This document shows positions 8,052 through 16,616 of a stretch of DNA of 64,000 nucleotides, piece after piece. The DNA is taken from assembly GCA_028561875.1 (NCBI GenBank), contig JAQQTI010000001.1, positions 62,001-126,000 on the forward strand, in the 5' to 3' direction. A program made the position numbers and the translations under genes. Below the pieces are notes generated by a model. The model was given only the letters and a program-made list of their open reading frames with translations, was not told the origin of the DNA and did not search any database. Each line of letters starts with the position of its first letter. Within the stretch, counting starts at the first letter, position 1. Origin of the DNA: Methanomassiliicoccaceae archaeon COG_1 (GTDB lineage: Archaea; Thermoplasmatota; Thermoplasmata; Methanomassiliicoccales; Methanomethylophilaceae).

Positions 8052-9065
8052 ATGAGTGCCGAGCTGACCGACATCTACGACGATGGGGCCCTCCCCAACA
8101 CAGGATTCATCGGGGCCGACGGGTTCTCCGTGGTCATCGACGTGGACGGCGAGCGCACGCTCTTCGGGGCCGGTCGCCGTGTCCGCTACATGCAGCACAA
8201 CATGTCGGATGCGGAGGTCGAGGCCGATTCCCTTACCCGGCTGGTCGTCCCCTGCGGGACGGCCGACTGCGCCGGCGCCGTGGATGCCGTCCTCCGTGAC
8301 CGCTGCGGGAAACTGCCGATTCTCGCTCCCGCAGAGGCTTGGGGGGCGCGCAGCAGGCTCTCCCGCTCCGGCATATCCCCGGGTCCGGAGTACGCGGACA
8401 GGTTCGAGAGGTCGGACGTTTCCGGATGGGTGGGGCTCAGCCCGCGCCTCCTCCTCACCCCTTCCATCGGCGGTGAGGTCTTCGCCGTCGTGCTCTGCCG
8501 CAGAGGCCCGGTGATCGTCGGCGCCCGCTGTGCCTGCGGTCCCGCCGAGGTAATTTCCGAGGTGCGGTCCCACCTCGATTCGGCGCCCATAGGGTACGTC
8601 GGGGGAATACTCTCCGGGAGGGGGGACGCCCTCGCCGATGCCGCCGCGGAGGCGATCAAAGACATGGACTTCCTCTATCTCAACCACTGTACCGGGGAGA
8701 GGGGCATAAACCGCATACGCAGGAGGCTGGGCCTAGGGGCCGTCAACGACCTATACGCCGGCCAGAGGATAGCCCTCCCCGACCGAGTCTCCGGCTCTGC
8801 CGGAAGCGAAATTCAGAACGAGAAGGCCGGCGGTCTCGGAGTGTCCCGCGCTCGACCGCGTCATCGTTCAGTATCGCCTTCTCGCACTCCTTCCAGGCCC
8901 TCTTCCTCCGGTCGTACTTCTCCCCGTTCCCCCCCCCCCGACTTTCCCTCCGGCTCAGGAAAAACGGCATGTTACTTTCCTATCCTCCGTTGCTCCCGCG
9001 TATTGTTGATATTTCCTTTTACGAACGAAATGTACGCAATAATCATATACTCTTTACGAGTATAA
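8052..9065 (+). CDS. metallo-beta-lactamase-fold protein lacking the metal site
   Basis: The first 245 residues resemble archaeal MBL-fold proteins of the dihydropterin-phosphate synthase-like group. The N-terminus has an LTDIYDDGALPNTGFIGADG...FSVVID...TLFGAGR pattern, and the end has FLYLNHCTGERGINRIRRRL and AGQRIALP, equivalent to the family's conserved H-C-T-G block. The expected HxHxDH metal motif is replaced by VPCGTADCAGA at about residues 66-76, so hydrolase activity is doubtful. The last 90 residues are a low-complexity Ser/Arg/Pro stretch running through a poly-C tract (about 8931-8940) and are unlikely to be part of the original protein; a lost stop or frameshift near 8790 is possible. 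Start ATG 8052 follows the family. Confidence 0.6.
   Translation: MSAELTDIYDDGALPNTGFIGADGFSVVIDVDGERTLFGAGRRVRYMQHNMSDAEVEADSLTRLVVPCGTADCAGAVDAVLRDRCGKLPILAPAEAWGARSRLSRSGISPGPEYADRFERSDVSGWVGLSPRLLLTPSIGGEVFAVVLCRRGPVIVGARCACGPAEVISEVRSHLDSAPIGYVGGILSGRGDALADAAAEAIKDMDFLYLNHCTGERGINRIRRRLGLGAVNDLYAGQRIALPDRVSGSAGSEIQNEKAGGLGVSRARPRHRSVSPSRTPSRPSSSGRTSPRSPPPDFPSGSGKTACYFPILRCSRVLLIFPFTNEMYAIIIYSLRV
8743..8970 (-). other. antisense open frame, possible gene remnant
   Basis: On the minus strand, opposite the low-complexity tail of the MBL-fold gene, there is a 75-codon frame with protein-like content, including EKYDRRKRAWKECEKAILND. It has no recognised family and no promoter I can point to. 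It could be the remains of a small gene whose presence explains the odd tail on the other strand. Low confidence. Confidence 0.2.
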
Positions 9066-9072
9066 CAGAAAT

Positions 9073-10257
9073 ATGAAGTACATAGAACGCCCGCTCTATC
9101 TCGACAGCATAAGACCCTACGCGAGGAACGGCAACGTGAAGATCATCACCGGCATCAGGAGATCCGGCAAATCCACCCTGCTGAAGGAACTGAATAAAGT
9201 GACCGGTGACAAAATCCTGCGCATAGATATGGAGCTGTGGAACAACCGCAGGTTCAGGGATCCCGACACCGCGTACAGGTACATCCGCGAATCCATAGAC
9301 AAAGGGACGGGTGCGGTGGCCATAGACGAGATACAGGATATCGACCATTGGCACGAGGTCGTGAGATCGCTGGTCGCGGAAGAGGACTGCGATCTCTACA
9401 TCACGGGTTCGAATTCCAAACTGCTGTCAAGCGAGTTCGCCAGCCTTCTGACCGGAAGATACGATCTCTTCGACACCTTCACTCTGACGTATTCCGAATG
9501 CATCGAATTCGCGAAGGAATACCAGGAAAATGATACGGAGGTGTTCAGCAGGTTCCTCCGCGTCGGAGGGTTCCCCTCCGTATGGAGGAACCGTTACGAG
9601 GAGTCTGATGCAGTATCGGAAGTGGGCGATATCCTCAATTCGATAATGATGCGCGACATAGTCGCGCGTTACGACATCAGGAAACCCGACCTGCTGCACA
9701 GGATATTCCGTTTCATATGCGACAACATAGGCAACAGGACATCGGTGCACAACATCTACACATCGCTTCTTTCCGAGGACATTAAGGTATCGAAGGATCT
9801 GGTGTACGAATACGTCGACCATCTGGAATCGGCCTGTCTGATATACAAGGCGGAGACGTACGACGTGAAAGGGAAGAACATCCTCACGTCCTCTTACAGG
9901 TATTATCTGGCGGACATCGGACTGAAGAACGCGGTATGCGGATTCAGACCGGAGGACATACAGGGCTACGTGGAGAACATACTGTATCTGGAGATGAGGG
10001 CCAGGGGATACGATGTATGGATGGGGGACTATTCCGGGAAGGAGGTTGACTTCGTATGCAAGAAGGGAAGCGGTCTCGTCTACATACAGGGTACCGTCCG
10101 CCTGTCTGGGGAGGATGTCGTGGACAGGGAGTTCGGGAATCTGCTCAACATCCCCGACAACCATCCTAAGTACGTTGTGACTCTGGAGAGGTCGCCGCTG
10201 GATGCGGACGTGGACGGGATAAGGTGCGTCCTGCTGGAGGATTTCCTGAAAGAGTGA
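9073..10257 (+). CDS. AAA-family ATPase with DUF4143-type C-terminus
   Basis: A 394-residue protein of the widespread accessory ATPase family with an N-terminal AAA domain and a C-terminal DUF4143. Walker A is GIRRSGKST (about residues 28-36), Walker B VAIDEIQDI (about 82-90) and the sensor motif ITGSNSKLLSSE. The middle contains a winged-helix-like part. The C-terminal KEVDFVCKKGSGLVY resembles a PD-(D/E)xK nuclease core, but the ExK position is not kept. The molecular role of this family is unknown; members are frequent in mobile and defence regions. An AT-rich leader precedes the start by 7 bases. The gene marks the left end of the accessory island, and a degraded copy of its 3' end lies at 10507-10547. 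Confidence 0.8.
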   Translation: MKYIERPLYLDSIRPYARNGNVKIITGIRRSGKSTLLKELNKVTGDKILRIDMELWNNRRFRDPDTAYRYIRESIDKGTGAVAIDEIQDIDHWHEVVRSLVAEEDCDLYITGSNSKLLSSEFASLLTGRYDLFDTFTLTYSECIEFAKEYQENDTEVFSRFLRVGGFPSVWRNRYEESDAVSEVGDILNSIMMRDIVARYDIRKPDLLHRIFRFICDNIGNRTSVHNIYTSLLSEDIKVSKDLVYEYVDHLESACLIYKAETYDVKGKNILTSSYRYYLADIGLKNAVCGFRPEDIQGYVENILYLEMRARGYDVWMGDYSGKEVDFVCKKGSGLVYIQGTVRLSGEDVVDREFGNLLNIPDNHPKYVVTLERSPLDADVDGIRCVLLEDFLKE

Positions 10258-10303
10258 GGATTCCTTACAACGCCGTCATCAGCATGTACCCTTTGCTGCG
10301 CGG

Positions 10304-10393
10304 TCCATCGAAATCTCGGAGAGCACGGTCAGAAGAACTCTGATGTCGCTGTCCGAAAAGGGATGCATCCGCAGAGAAGGTTCGAAGAAAATT
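10304..10393 (+). pseudogene. remnant winged-helix C-terminus (RecG/AlbA_2-type ATP-binding protein)
   Basis: Translating from 10304 gives SIEISESTVRRTLMSLSEKG and then CIRREGSKK, the closing helix-turn-helix of AlbA_2/RecG-like accessory proteins. No start or upstream body of the gene is left. It lies between an ATPase gene and a hypothetical gene and is best read as debris of a lost accessory gene. Confidence 0.5.
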
Positions 10394-10506
10394 ATTCATT
10401 CATTTATTCGCTCACCAATTGCAAAAACGTGTCGGCGAACACCAACCCCAGTCATTCTCGGATTAAGATCCATAGTAATCTGGGTGATTCTGCCCTCAAC
10501 TCTCAA

Positions 10507-10547
10507 GACAACCATCCGAAGAACAATGTGACTCCGGAGAGGCCGCC
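10507..10547 (+). pseudogene. duplicate fragment of a DUF4143 ATPase 3' end
   Basis: These 41 bases match 10156-10196 inside the preceding ATPase gene at 35 of 41 positions (encoding DNHPKNNVTPERP versus DNHPKYVVTLERS). The match weakens upstream. It is the remains of a paralogous ATPase gene whose body has been deleted. Confidence 0.55.
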
Positions 10548-10551
10548 ATCG

Positions 10552-11232
10552 TCATCTGGCATTGTCCGCGTAGTATTCCATCCTGTACCTGTAGGATTCC
10601 ATCTCCTCATCGGTCATGCATCCCTTTCTGCGCAGTTCTTCGATAGTCTTTGCGAGCTCTTCCTTCTTCTCTGCGGAAAATTCCGCCGAATCCAGCAGAT
10701 TCATCTCGCCGCAGTAGGGACAGGTGTCGACGGACATGCCGTCCGATGTGTATCCAAGACACAATACGTCAGGGAACCAGCAAAGCTCGGCCCCGTATGA
10801 CGGGAAGTACTGACTGCGCATGACGAATCCCCCGGCGTACGCGAGCTCCCTGGCGAACCTCTCACAGCAGCAGGACTTGACATCGTCACCGGTGATTAGG
10901 AGAGTGCCGTTGCATATCTCCATCAGCTCATCGTAATAACCGTCGCACCTTGCTCTGTAATCCCTGTCCTCGGGTTCCGTGCGTAGATCATCGGGGCCTT
11001 TTGCTCTGAATATCCTCAGTGCGCATCTGTGCGCGTTCCGGAACTCCCGTTTATCGAAATCATCGGTCTTTGGATAATCGGACATCCCCTTTTCTTCCGC
11101 CTTCTCCGGATCGAACGTGTCCCCTTCCAGTGTATCGGATAGGTATCTGGCTCCCCACTCCCCGCCGAAGTCCCTGAAGAACTTCACGATGTTCTCCAAG
11201 GCCTCTTTCCTGACCTGATCGAATTGAATCAT
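10552..11232 (-). CDS. hypothetical protein with CPYCG zinc-knuckle-like motif
   Basis: A 226-residue protein of no family I recognise. It is acidic and rich in Tyr and Cys. It has clustered cysteines, VKSCCCERF at about residue 118, and a CPYCGE pair at about 171 that suggests a half zinc ribbon, followed by a charged helical C-terminus from EKKEELAKTIEELRRKG. No signal peptide or membrane segment is seen. It starts at ATG 11232 and ends next to the ATPase remnant. Its place in the island between an ATPase and an IS element suggests an accessory or immunity-type role, but nothing in the sequence shows a function. Confidence 0.55.
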   Translation of the reverse strand: MIQFDQVRKEALENIVKFFRDFGGEWGARYLSDTLEGDTFDPEKAEEKGMSDYPKTDDFDKREFRNAHRCALRIFRAKGPDDLRTEPEDRDYRARCDGYYDELMEICNGTLLITGDDVKSCCCERFARELAYAGGFVMRSQYFPSYGAELCWFPDVLCLGYTSDGMSVDTCPYCGEMNLLDSAEFSAEKKEELAKTIEELRRKGCMTDEEMESYRYRMEYYADNAR

Positions 11233-11397
11233 GTAGATTTCCTCCTCCGGCGATGCGTTCGATGATCGGTACGGGGCATCCCACAGGAACCAATCGTCGG
11301 GACGGCGATTAAAGGTTTACCCGTTCATACCGAACCGCGACAAGGGTACTAAATTGTTACATGTAGTACGCGGGTTTACATTCCTTTCGGAGACCTT

Positions 11398-11415
11398 AAC
11401 TGTGTTCGGTAATTC
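11398..11415 (+). repeat. IS left terminal inverted repeat
   Basis: AACTGTGTTCGGTAATTC is the exact reverse complement of 12524-12541 and ends 2 bases before the transposase stop codon. Confidence 0.85.
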
Positions 11416-11416
11416 A

Positions 11417-12454
11417 CTATGACCTTTGACACCTCATGCGTATCTGCTTGTATTCATTGAGGAGGTTCACCTTGGCCACAGTCTCCTCCACGTCCGATTC
11501 CCGTTTTCTGGAACGTAGCGTGTCCCCGAAGAGACGTTTGGCGTCCGAGAAGGTACATTCTACCTTCCAGCGCCTACCGTATCCCTTCTCCTTTTTCCAT
11601 TCGTCCCTCCCGATCTGAAGGATACGGACCATCTCCTTGCCTCTCGGCACGGAGCCGTGCGGCCTTATCCGTCCGGGACAGTCTGGAACATTCTTGTTCA
11701 GTTGAGAGCTCCTTATGTTTATGGCGACGTCTATGCCTCTCGCCGCGTACCCGTTCCATATGGCCTTGCTGTCGTATGCGGCATCCGCCAGTACCTTGCC
11801 GACCTTGTGGCCTGCCGAGAACACATCCCCCATCAGGCCGTCGAAGCAGGCAATGTCGCCGCATCTCTCGTCGGTTACCGCATATGCCAGTATGCGGTTG
11901 GTGTCCGGATCCGCAGCGGCATGGAGCTTTATCCAGCCGGTCACGGACTTAAGGTTCCAATGACACGTCCTCCATCCGCCGTACTCGTTCAGCGACATCC
12001 CCGCGGAATCCGCCGCCACGGATATCGGCGCCTCCGATACCTCGACATCGCAGGGCCCGGAGGCTAGGACCCTGTCGTCGGCTCCGCCGACGGCCGATAC
12101 CTCCCTGCATCTGTCGTAGAACTGGGTCAGGCTGATGCCCTTCAGCCCCTTCTCCTCCGGGAAATGATTGAGGAATCCTCTGGTCAGGCGGCAGCTTATC
12201 CCAAGGGCGTGCCTGAGCCTGTTGGCCCATACTATCATCTTCCGGGTGAATACGAACGGCCGTCCCCTCTTCCCGCCGTTCATCTCTTCCGGATCTTCGT
12301 TCACAGTCTCGGACCACCCCCGTTCCAGCAGGGAACGGGCGGATTCCTCCATCGATCTGGTATCCAGACCGCAATCTCTTTTTGTGACTGACGCATCCCT
12401 AGTCAGGTCGGCCACCTCCATTGGCCGGCCGTCCCCGCTCTGCGGGGACGTCAT
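11417..12454 (-). CDS. IS5/IS4-type DDE transposase
   Basis: A 345-residue transposase. The catalytic residues are visible as ISVAADSAGMSLNEYGGW (first Asp), KVLADAAYDSKAIW (second Asp) and RWKVECTFSDAKRLFGD (Glu in the Y/W-x-x-E segment of the C1 region). The N-terminal half holds a helix-rich DNA-binding part (RPFVFTRKMIVWANRLRHAL). The reading frame is intact and both inverted repeats are present, so the element could be active. The stop is TAG. Confidence 0.88.
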   Translation of the reverse strand: MTSPQSGDGRPMEVADLTRDASVTKRDCGLDTRSMEESARSLLERGWSETVNEDPEEMNGGKRGRPFVFTRKMIVWANRLRHALGISCRLTRGFLNHFPEEKGLKGISLTQFYDRCREVSAVGGADDRVLASGPCDVEVSEAPISVAADSAGMSLNEYGGWRTCHWNLKSVTGWIKLHAAADPDTNRILAYAVTDERCGDIACFDGLMGDVFSAGHKVGKVLADAAYDSKAIWNGYAARGIDVAINIRSSQLNKNVPDCPGRIRPHGSVPRGKEMVRILQIGRDEWKKEKGYGRRWKVECTFSDAKRLFGDTLRSRKRESDVEETVAKVNLLNEYKQIRMRCQRS

Positions 12455-12523
12455 CTCCGGATCGGGGACGACACATCCTGATATTCTTTCGGAAAAGATA
12501 ATCCTACTGGAGCCTACCTCAGC

Positions 12524-12541
12524 GAATTACCGAACACAGTT
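12524..12541 (-). repeat. IS right terminal inverted repeat
   Basis: GAATTACCGAACACAGTT is the reverse complement of the left end at 11398-11415, with all 18 positions paired. Confidence 0.85.
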
Positions 12542-12639
12542 TCCAGGAACCCTTTTTTTATTTGCATCTTGAATCGAAGGCTGATCACAGTCTCACCATT
12601 TGATCACGTTCCGCGGAGTTCGAGCGCGGATTCGATCCC

Positions 12640-13135
12640 CGCACGGTTCCTTTTGGTTGACGGGCCTGAGGCTCTCCGAGTTCCAGAGCGTCTCGTAGCT
12701 CATGCGGGGCTCCCTGACGACCTCGGGGACGTCCTTTTCGAGGAGCTTCACGACCCACTCCTCCCCATCGGTCAGGGCTGTCCTGGGATGTTCGCGTACC
12801 CGACGAAGGCGGTGCCGTCGCCGTCAGGCCCATTTAATACGAACGATTTGGCATGCAGGCGGGTCGATCCCGCAATCGGTTCCATGCGCACTTCGGTGTT
12901 CGGAAGCCCGAACAGCTCGTTCAGGGCCTCGTGTTCTGTAGCCCCCAGGTATGCTGTGGTGATGACCCTCAGCTTCCCGCGGCGGCCGAAATCGCCATCC
13001 TTTCCAGCAGAGGGCTCAGCCCCGACTGCTTAATGAACGACACGATGACATCGATGCTTTCCGCGGTCCCGATTTGCGCGTTCAGCTCGTCGACCAGTAT
13101 CGTATGGGCGCTGTGGGTTATGGCCGCGCTCCTGT
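12640..13135 (-). pseudogene. decayed PLD-domain N-terminus of a DUF3427-type helicase
   Basis: The minus strand encodes ILVDELNAQIGTAESIDVIV, SFIKQSGLSPLLERM, GKLRVITTAYLGATEHEALN, GLPNTEVRMEPIAG and STRLHAKSFVLNG (the HxK of a phospholipase D-like nuclease domain), then FVGYANIP. The frame is then lost near 12787 and resumes as ALTDGEEWVVKLLEKDVPEV. Restoring one base joins the two halves. The helicase core that should follow is absent; the IS element lies just beyond. This is a frameshifted and truncated defence-type helicase. Confidence 0.7.
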
Positions 13136-13682
13136 CCCCTATGCCGGCCTTTTCCTGATGTTGGGGCATTCCGGCACAGAATCCCCAATCCGGGTCGGTC
13201 TTGTGATGTGGATCATCCGGTGCTTCCTCAGCAATCTCGCCTGCGGGAGCGGTTCCTTCGGCATGCAGCACGGGCAGACCATCCCGTCCACCGTTTGTAT
13301 GGTTCCGACGCGCTCATCGCAGATGATGCAGACGCTGCGGGCATCAGCGAGCTTGTACGCGTTGAGCATGTGCCTCGAGGGGTAATTTGCTATAAACAAT
13401 GCGATGTCGAATCCGAATAAACCGCACGATGATTGTGCCAGGATCGATTCCGAAGCACGCGGATTATCGCCCGGAGGCGGAGCCGGAATACGGAACGAAA
13501 TGCGCCGGACCTTCTGGGGCTAAGACCCCGAGACACCTCTCGTAGTATTGCCTGAGCTCGCCGATGACCCGTTCTTCGCTGTGGCATCTCTCGGAACTGA
13601 ACCTCGACATAGGCGGAATCGTCTGATATGAGACACAGCCAACGCCACCAACTCGGCTCCGTGGGGCATGTTCTGATGCCCG
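13136..13682 (-). other. decayed coding debris
   Basis: No intact gene. Short protein-like stretches occur on the minus strand in different frames: one with a paired-cysteine zinc motif (CIICDERVGTIQTVDGMVCP and CCM) around 13260-13345, and one reading EERVIGELRQYYERCLGVLA around 13530-13580. They look like pieces of lost accessory genes broken by frameshifts; none can be assigned with confidence. Confidence 0.35.
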
Positions 13683-15029
13683 TCACGGCCCCAGCATAGT
13701 TATGGGCACGACGTAAACTCCATCATCCCTAATATAAGCGCGATCGGTCATACCGCACACCACGCACAGGGCACAGGGCACGGACCTTGCCTTATGCCTC
13801 TCCATCCTGTCCCTGAAATCCAGAAGGGATTGGGCGCCCTCTCCTATTTTGTTGGCGCCCAGCTTTATCTCGATCGCCGCCCAGCTTCCATCCGGCATCT
13901 CGATTATCGAATCGACCTCGGTACCGGAATCGTCCCTGTAATGGTACTGTTCAGCGCCTATACAGTTTGCGTATATGCTGAGGTCCCTCTCGCACATCGC
14001 CTCGAAGAAGAACCCGTAGGTCTTCAGGTCCTTCGTCAGCCTCTCCTTCCCGACCTTCAGTGCGGCTATCCCCAATGACGGGTCGGTAAGATGCCTCTTC
14101 ACCCTCTTCCCCACCCTGACGCTCGATCTCAGATTCGGGTCGAATGCAGGCTGGTTGTCGATGAGGAAGAGCCTGTTGAACACGTCTATGTAATCGGTCA
14201 CCGTATCGTACGATATCGGCGCATCATCCGCGGTCATCTCCCCTTCCAGCATCAGAGGGGCATCCGGTCCTATCGGTATCCCCGTGTCGTTGTGTATCTT
14301 CGTCACATCCGTCAGCATGGACTCGTTGCGTGCGAGCGACCTCATCACCATCCAAAGATTCGATTCCTTCCGATGGATCCCGTCCAGTTCGGATGCCTTC
14401 GCGATGACCGATTCCAGATACCCCCTCACGGAGTCGGCCCTGTCCGCATACGGCAGACCCAGGTTGCCCGGCCATCCCCCCGAGATCGTCAGGTCCACCA
14501 GGTGTCCCAGGTCCGCGCCGCCTCCAGGGGCATCTTCGGCTTGACCCCTGATTATCCTTTCCAGCGAGACCTTTCCGGATGAATCCCCTGACTCATAGAG
14601 GGACATGGTCCTCATCCTGAGGCGTTTTATACGTCCGGTGCCGCTGTGTATAGGTTTTTTCGCCTTCGGCGCGGAGGAACCGGTCAGGATGTACCTTCCT
14701 TTACCTGGATTGCGGTCCAGGTCCGATCTCACGGCATCCCAGAGTTTCGGAACCTCCTGCCACTCGTCAACGAGGTGCGGCTCCCTTCCGTCCATGGCGA
14801 TACGCACGTTCATATCGACGAGTTCGCGATTGTCCTGTCCGTATTCGTCAACGGCCCCGATTTCGAACGAACTTTCGGAGGCGTTCAGGCCGAGCCATGT
14901 CTTGCCGCACCACATCGGCCCTTCGATGCTGACCCCTCCGAACGCCCTCAGCCGATCCCTCAGCTCCTTCTCAATCAGCCTGTGCCTATAACCTTCGGGT
15001 GCAAGCCCCATGGATCGAGTACTGAACAC
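13683..15029 (-). CDS. AAA-family ATPase with DUF4143 and nuclease-like C-terminus (paralog A)
   Basis: A 448-residue accessory ATPase. Walker A is variant, GPMWCGKTW (about residues 37-45). Walker B is HLVDEWQEVP (about 86-95), and the arginine/sensor region reads ILTGSSAPKAK and HSGTGRIKRLRM. The central part contains SLARNESMLTD and RSSVRVGKRVKRHLTDPSLG, typical of DUF4143 proteins. The C-terminus keeps a PD-(D/E)xK-like core, EVDSII followed by WAAIEIKLG. It is a clear paralog of the protein at 17342-18625, sharing its order of motifs. Two 22-base direct repeats precede its start. Function unknown; such ATPases cluster with defence genes. Confidence 0.8.
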   Translation of the reverse strand: MFSTRSMGLAPEGYRHRLIEKELRDRLRAFGGVSIEGPMWCGKTWLGLNASESSFEIGAVDEYGQDNRELVDMNVRIAMDGREPHLVDEWQEVPKLWDAVRSDLDRNPGKGRYILTGSSAPKAKKPIHSGTGRIKRLRMRTMSLYESGDSSGKVSLERIIRGQAEDAPGGGADLGHLVDLTISGGWPGNLGLPYADRADSVRGYLESVIAKASELDGIHRKESNLWMVMRSLARNESMLTDVTKIHNDTGIPIGPDAPLMLEGEMTADDAPISYDTVTDYIDVFNRLFLIDNQPAFDPNLRSSVRVGKRVKRHLTDPSLGIAALKVGKERLTKDLKTYGFFFEAMCERDLSIYANCIGAEQYHYRDDSGTEVDSIIEMPDGSWAAIEIKLGANKIGEGAQSLLDFRDRMERHKARSVPCALCVVCGMTDRAYIRDDGVYVVPITMLGP

Positions 15030-15051
15030 TGATTTAAATACATTCCATAAA

Positions 15052-15096
15052 TTTCGGATTTTTTATTCCTAATGTTTCGGATTTTCCAATCCTAAT
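15052..15096. repeat. two 22-base tandem repeats upstream of ATPase paralog A
   Basis: Copies at 15052-15073 and 15075-15096 agree at 19 of 22 positions. Both begin TTTCGGATTTT and end TCCTAAT and are separated by one base. They lie 23 to 67 bases before the ATPase start at 15029, overlapping its AT-rich promoter region. They are likely protein-binding sites, possibly for autoregulation. Confidence 0.55.
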
Positions 15097-15515
15097 ACCT
15101 CAGGCGGTATTCGTTGCGGTCCGGCATCATCATCCTGCGAGGTGTAGGAAAGACAAGGCCGTTCCTGCCAAAACGGACGGGGGGGCGGCCGGCCAGTTGA
15201 GGCGGCCGGCATGGTCGGGGATGCACCGGTCAGGAAAGGGTCTCGGTCATGACACGGGAGCAATGGGGAGGGCCGTTCATTCGCTCCTCTAACGGGAAGG
15301 GGGTCGGGAGGCCCATAAAGCCCGTGAGGGATCAGCGGACACCGTTGGCCATGGGCGTTTGCGTCCGGTCGCAAGAACGATCCCATTCCAGTTTTCATAA
15401 GTGGCGAACCCGGGTCGAAATCCTCGGAAGGCGATGCCGACCGCCGTATCAGTGCCGGCTGAGAAAACATATATCCGCAACGGGTATGCCGTATCGTTCC
15501 GTCCGGGCTGAGGCT
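15097..15515. other. spacer without recognisable gene
   Basis: The frame of the downstream ATPase stays open through this stretch, but the translation is unlike any protein and precedes the conserved start of the domain. A decamer GGCGGCCGGC occurs twice within about 15183-15210. A TATA-like ACATATATCC lies near 15467-15476, which would serve the gene at 15516. Nothing else is seen. Confidence 0.35.
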
Positions 15516-16616
15516 ATGCACGATGTCAGATTGAAGAAGGTGACGATCCGCGGCTACAGGTCGATCGAGAACTGCACGGTCGACCTGGGTAACATCAACG
15601 TCCTGATTGGCCCTAACGGTTCCGGGAAGTCCAATTTCATTTCCGCGCTGTTCTTCCTGCAGAACATACTGGATAAGAACCTCCAGAGGGCCGTGGGGAT
15701 GGCAGGCCTGCCCTCTCTGTTATACGGCGGAATGAAAACGACGAAGTGCATCGAGATGGAGTTCTTCTTCGGCAATAATTCCTACGGGTTCCAGCTGGTC
15801 CCCAACGATTCCGGTAGCCTCGTGTTCGGCAGGGAATACTACGGATGGGAAGGCAATGAGGGGGGCGAAGTGAAGACCGATGTGCGCAGACAGGTCCCCT
15901 ACGGGTTCGAATCCGAATATGAGAAAGGGGTCCCCAACAACATAACTCTTCATGTCAAGCCCGTGCTGGAGGAGAGGGGATGGAGGGTGTACCATTTCCA
16001 TGACACTACGGCCTCTTCCGGGATGAAGCAGGCAGGGATGCTGTCGGATGATGTCTCCCTGCACCATGACGCTTCCAATCTGGCGCCTTTCCTATACATG
16101 ATAAAGAAGTCCCATCCGGACTCATATGACGATATCGTCCGCGCGGTCAGGTTGGTCGCCCCCTTTTTCGACGATTTCGTGTTGGAGCCGAATGCCGAGA
16201 ACAGCGAGATGATACGCCTTAGGTGGAGGCAGACCGGTTTGGACGAGGTGCTGGGTGCGAACCAGCTGTCCGACGGGACCGTCCGCTTCATATGCCTGGC
16301 GGTCCTACTTCTGCAGCCGTCCGAGCTGCAGCCGTCCACGATCATACTCGACGAGCCCGAGCTCGGCCTTCACCCGTACGCCATCTCGGTGCTCTCCGAG
16401 CTTGTGCACAGGACATCCATCGACAAGCAGCTGATAATCTCCACCCAGTCCACCGAGCTCCTCGACAATTTCGATGCTGACGATATCATCGTCGCCGGAC
16501 TGACCTCGGACGGCTCCGAATATTCGCGTCTGTCCTCGGATAAGCTCAAGGATTGGCTGGACGAGTACACTCTGAGCGCCGTGTGGAAGAAGAACGTCTT
16601 CGGGGGGCAGCCGTGA
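15516..16616 (+). CDS. OLD/SMC-like AAA ATPase
   Basis: A 366-residue ATPase of the ABC/SMC-type clade that includes OLD-like nucleases. It starts MHDVRLKKVTIRGYRSIENC, the usual first strand and Arg finger. Walker A is GPNGSGKSNF (about residues 33-42), the ABC signature-like segment is NQLSDGTVRF, Walker B is IILDEPELGLHP and the switch is IISTQSTELL. There is no coiled-coil hinge and no TOPRIM domain in this chain; the TOPRIM part is supplied by the next gene. ATG 15516 is chosen from the domain start; ATG 15486 is possible. Its stop overlaps a GTG start of the DUF4276 gene (GTGA), so the pair is coupled. By analogy it may be a defence module. Confidence 0.82.
   Translation: MHDVRLKKVTIRGYRSIENCTVDLGNINVLIGPNGSGKSNFISALFFLQNILDKNLQRAVGMAGLPSLLYGGMKTTKCIEMEFFFGNNSYGFQLVPNDSGSLVFGREYYGWEGNEGGEVKTDVRRQVPYGFESEYEKGVPNNITLHVKPVLEERGWRVYHFHDTTASSGMKQAGMLSDDVSLHHDASNLAPFLYMIKKSHPDSYDDIVRAVRLVAPFFDDFVLEPNAENSEMIRLRWRQTGLDEVLGANQLSDGTVRFICLAVLLLQPSELQPSTIILDEPELGLHPYAISVLSELVHRTSIDKQLIISTQSTELLDNFDADDIIVAGLTSDGSEYSRLSSDKLKDWLDEYTLSAVWKKNVFGGQP

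Larger units (their letters stand above)
11398..12541. mobile_element. IS5-like insertion sequence
   Basis: A complete 1144-base element bounded by perfect 18-base terminal inverted repeats (AACTGTGTTCGGTAATTC) and carrying one DDE transposase gene on the minus strand. I see no clear target-site duplication in the flanks (CCTT at the left, TCCA at the right). The flanks are a non-coding spacer on the left and a decayed helicase on the right. Confidence 0.85.
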
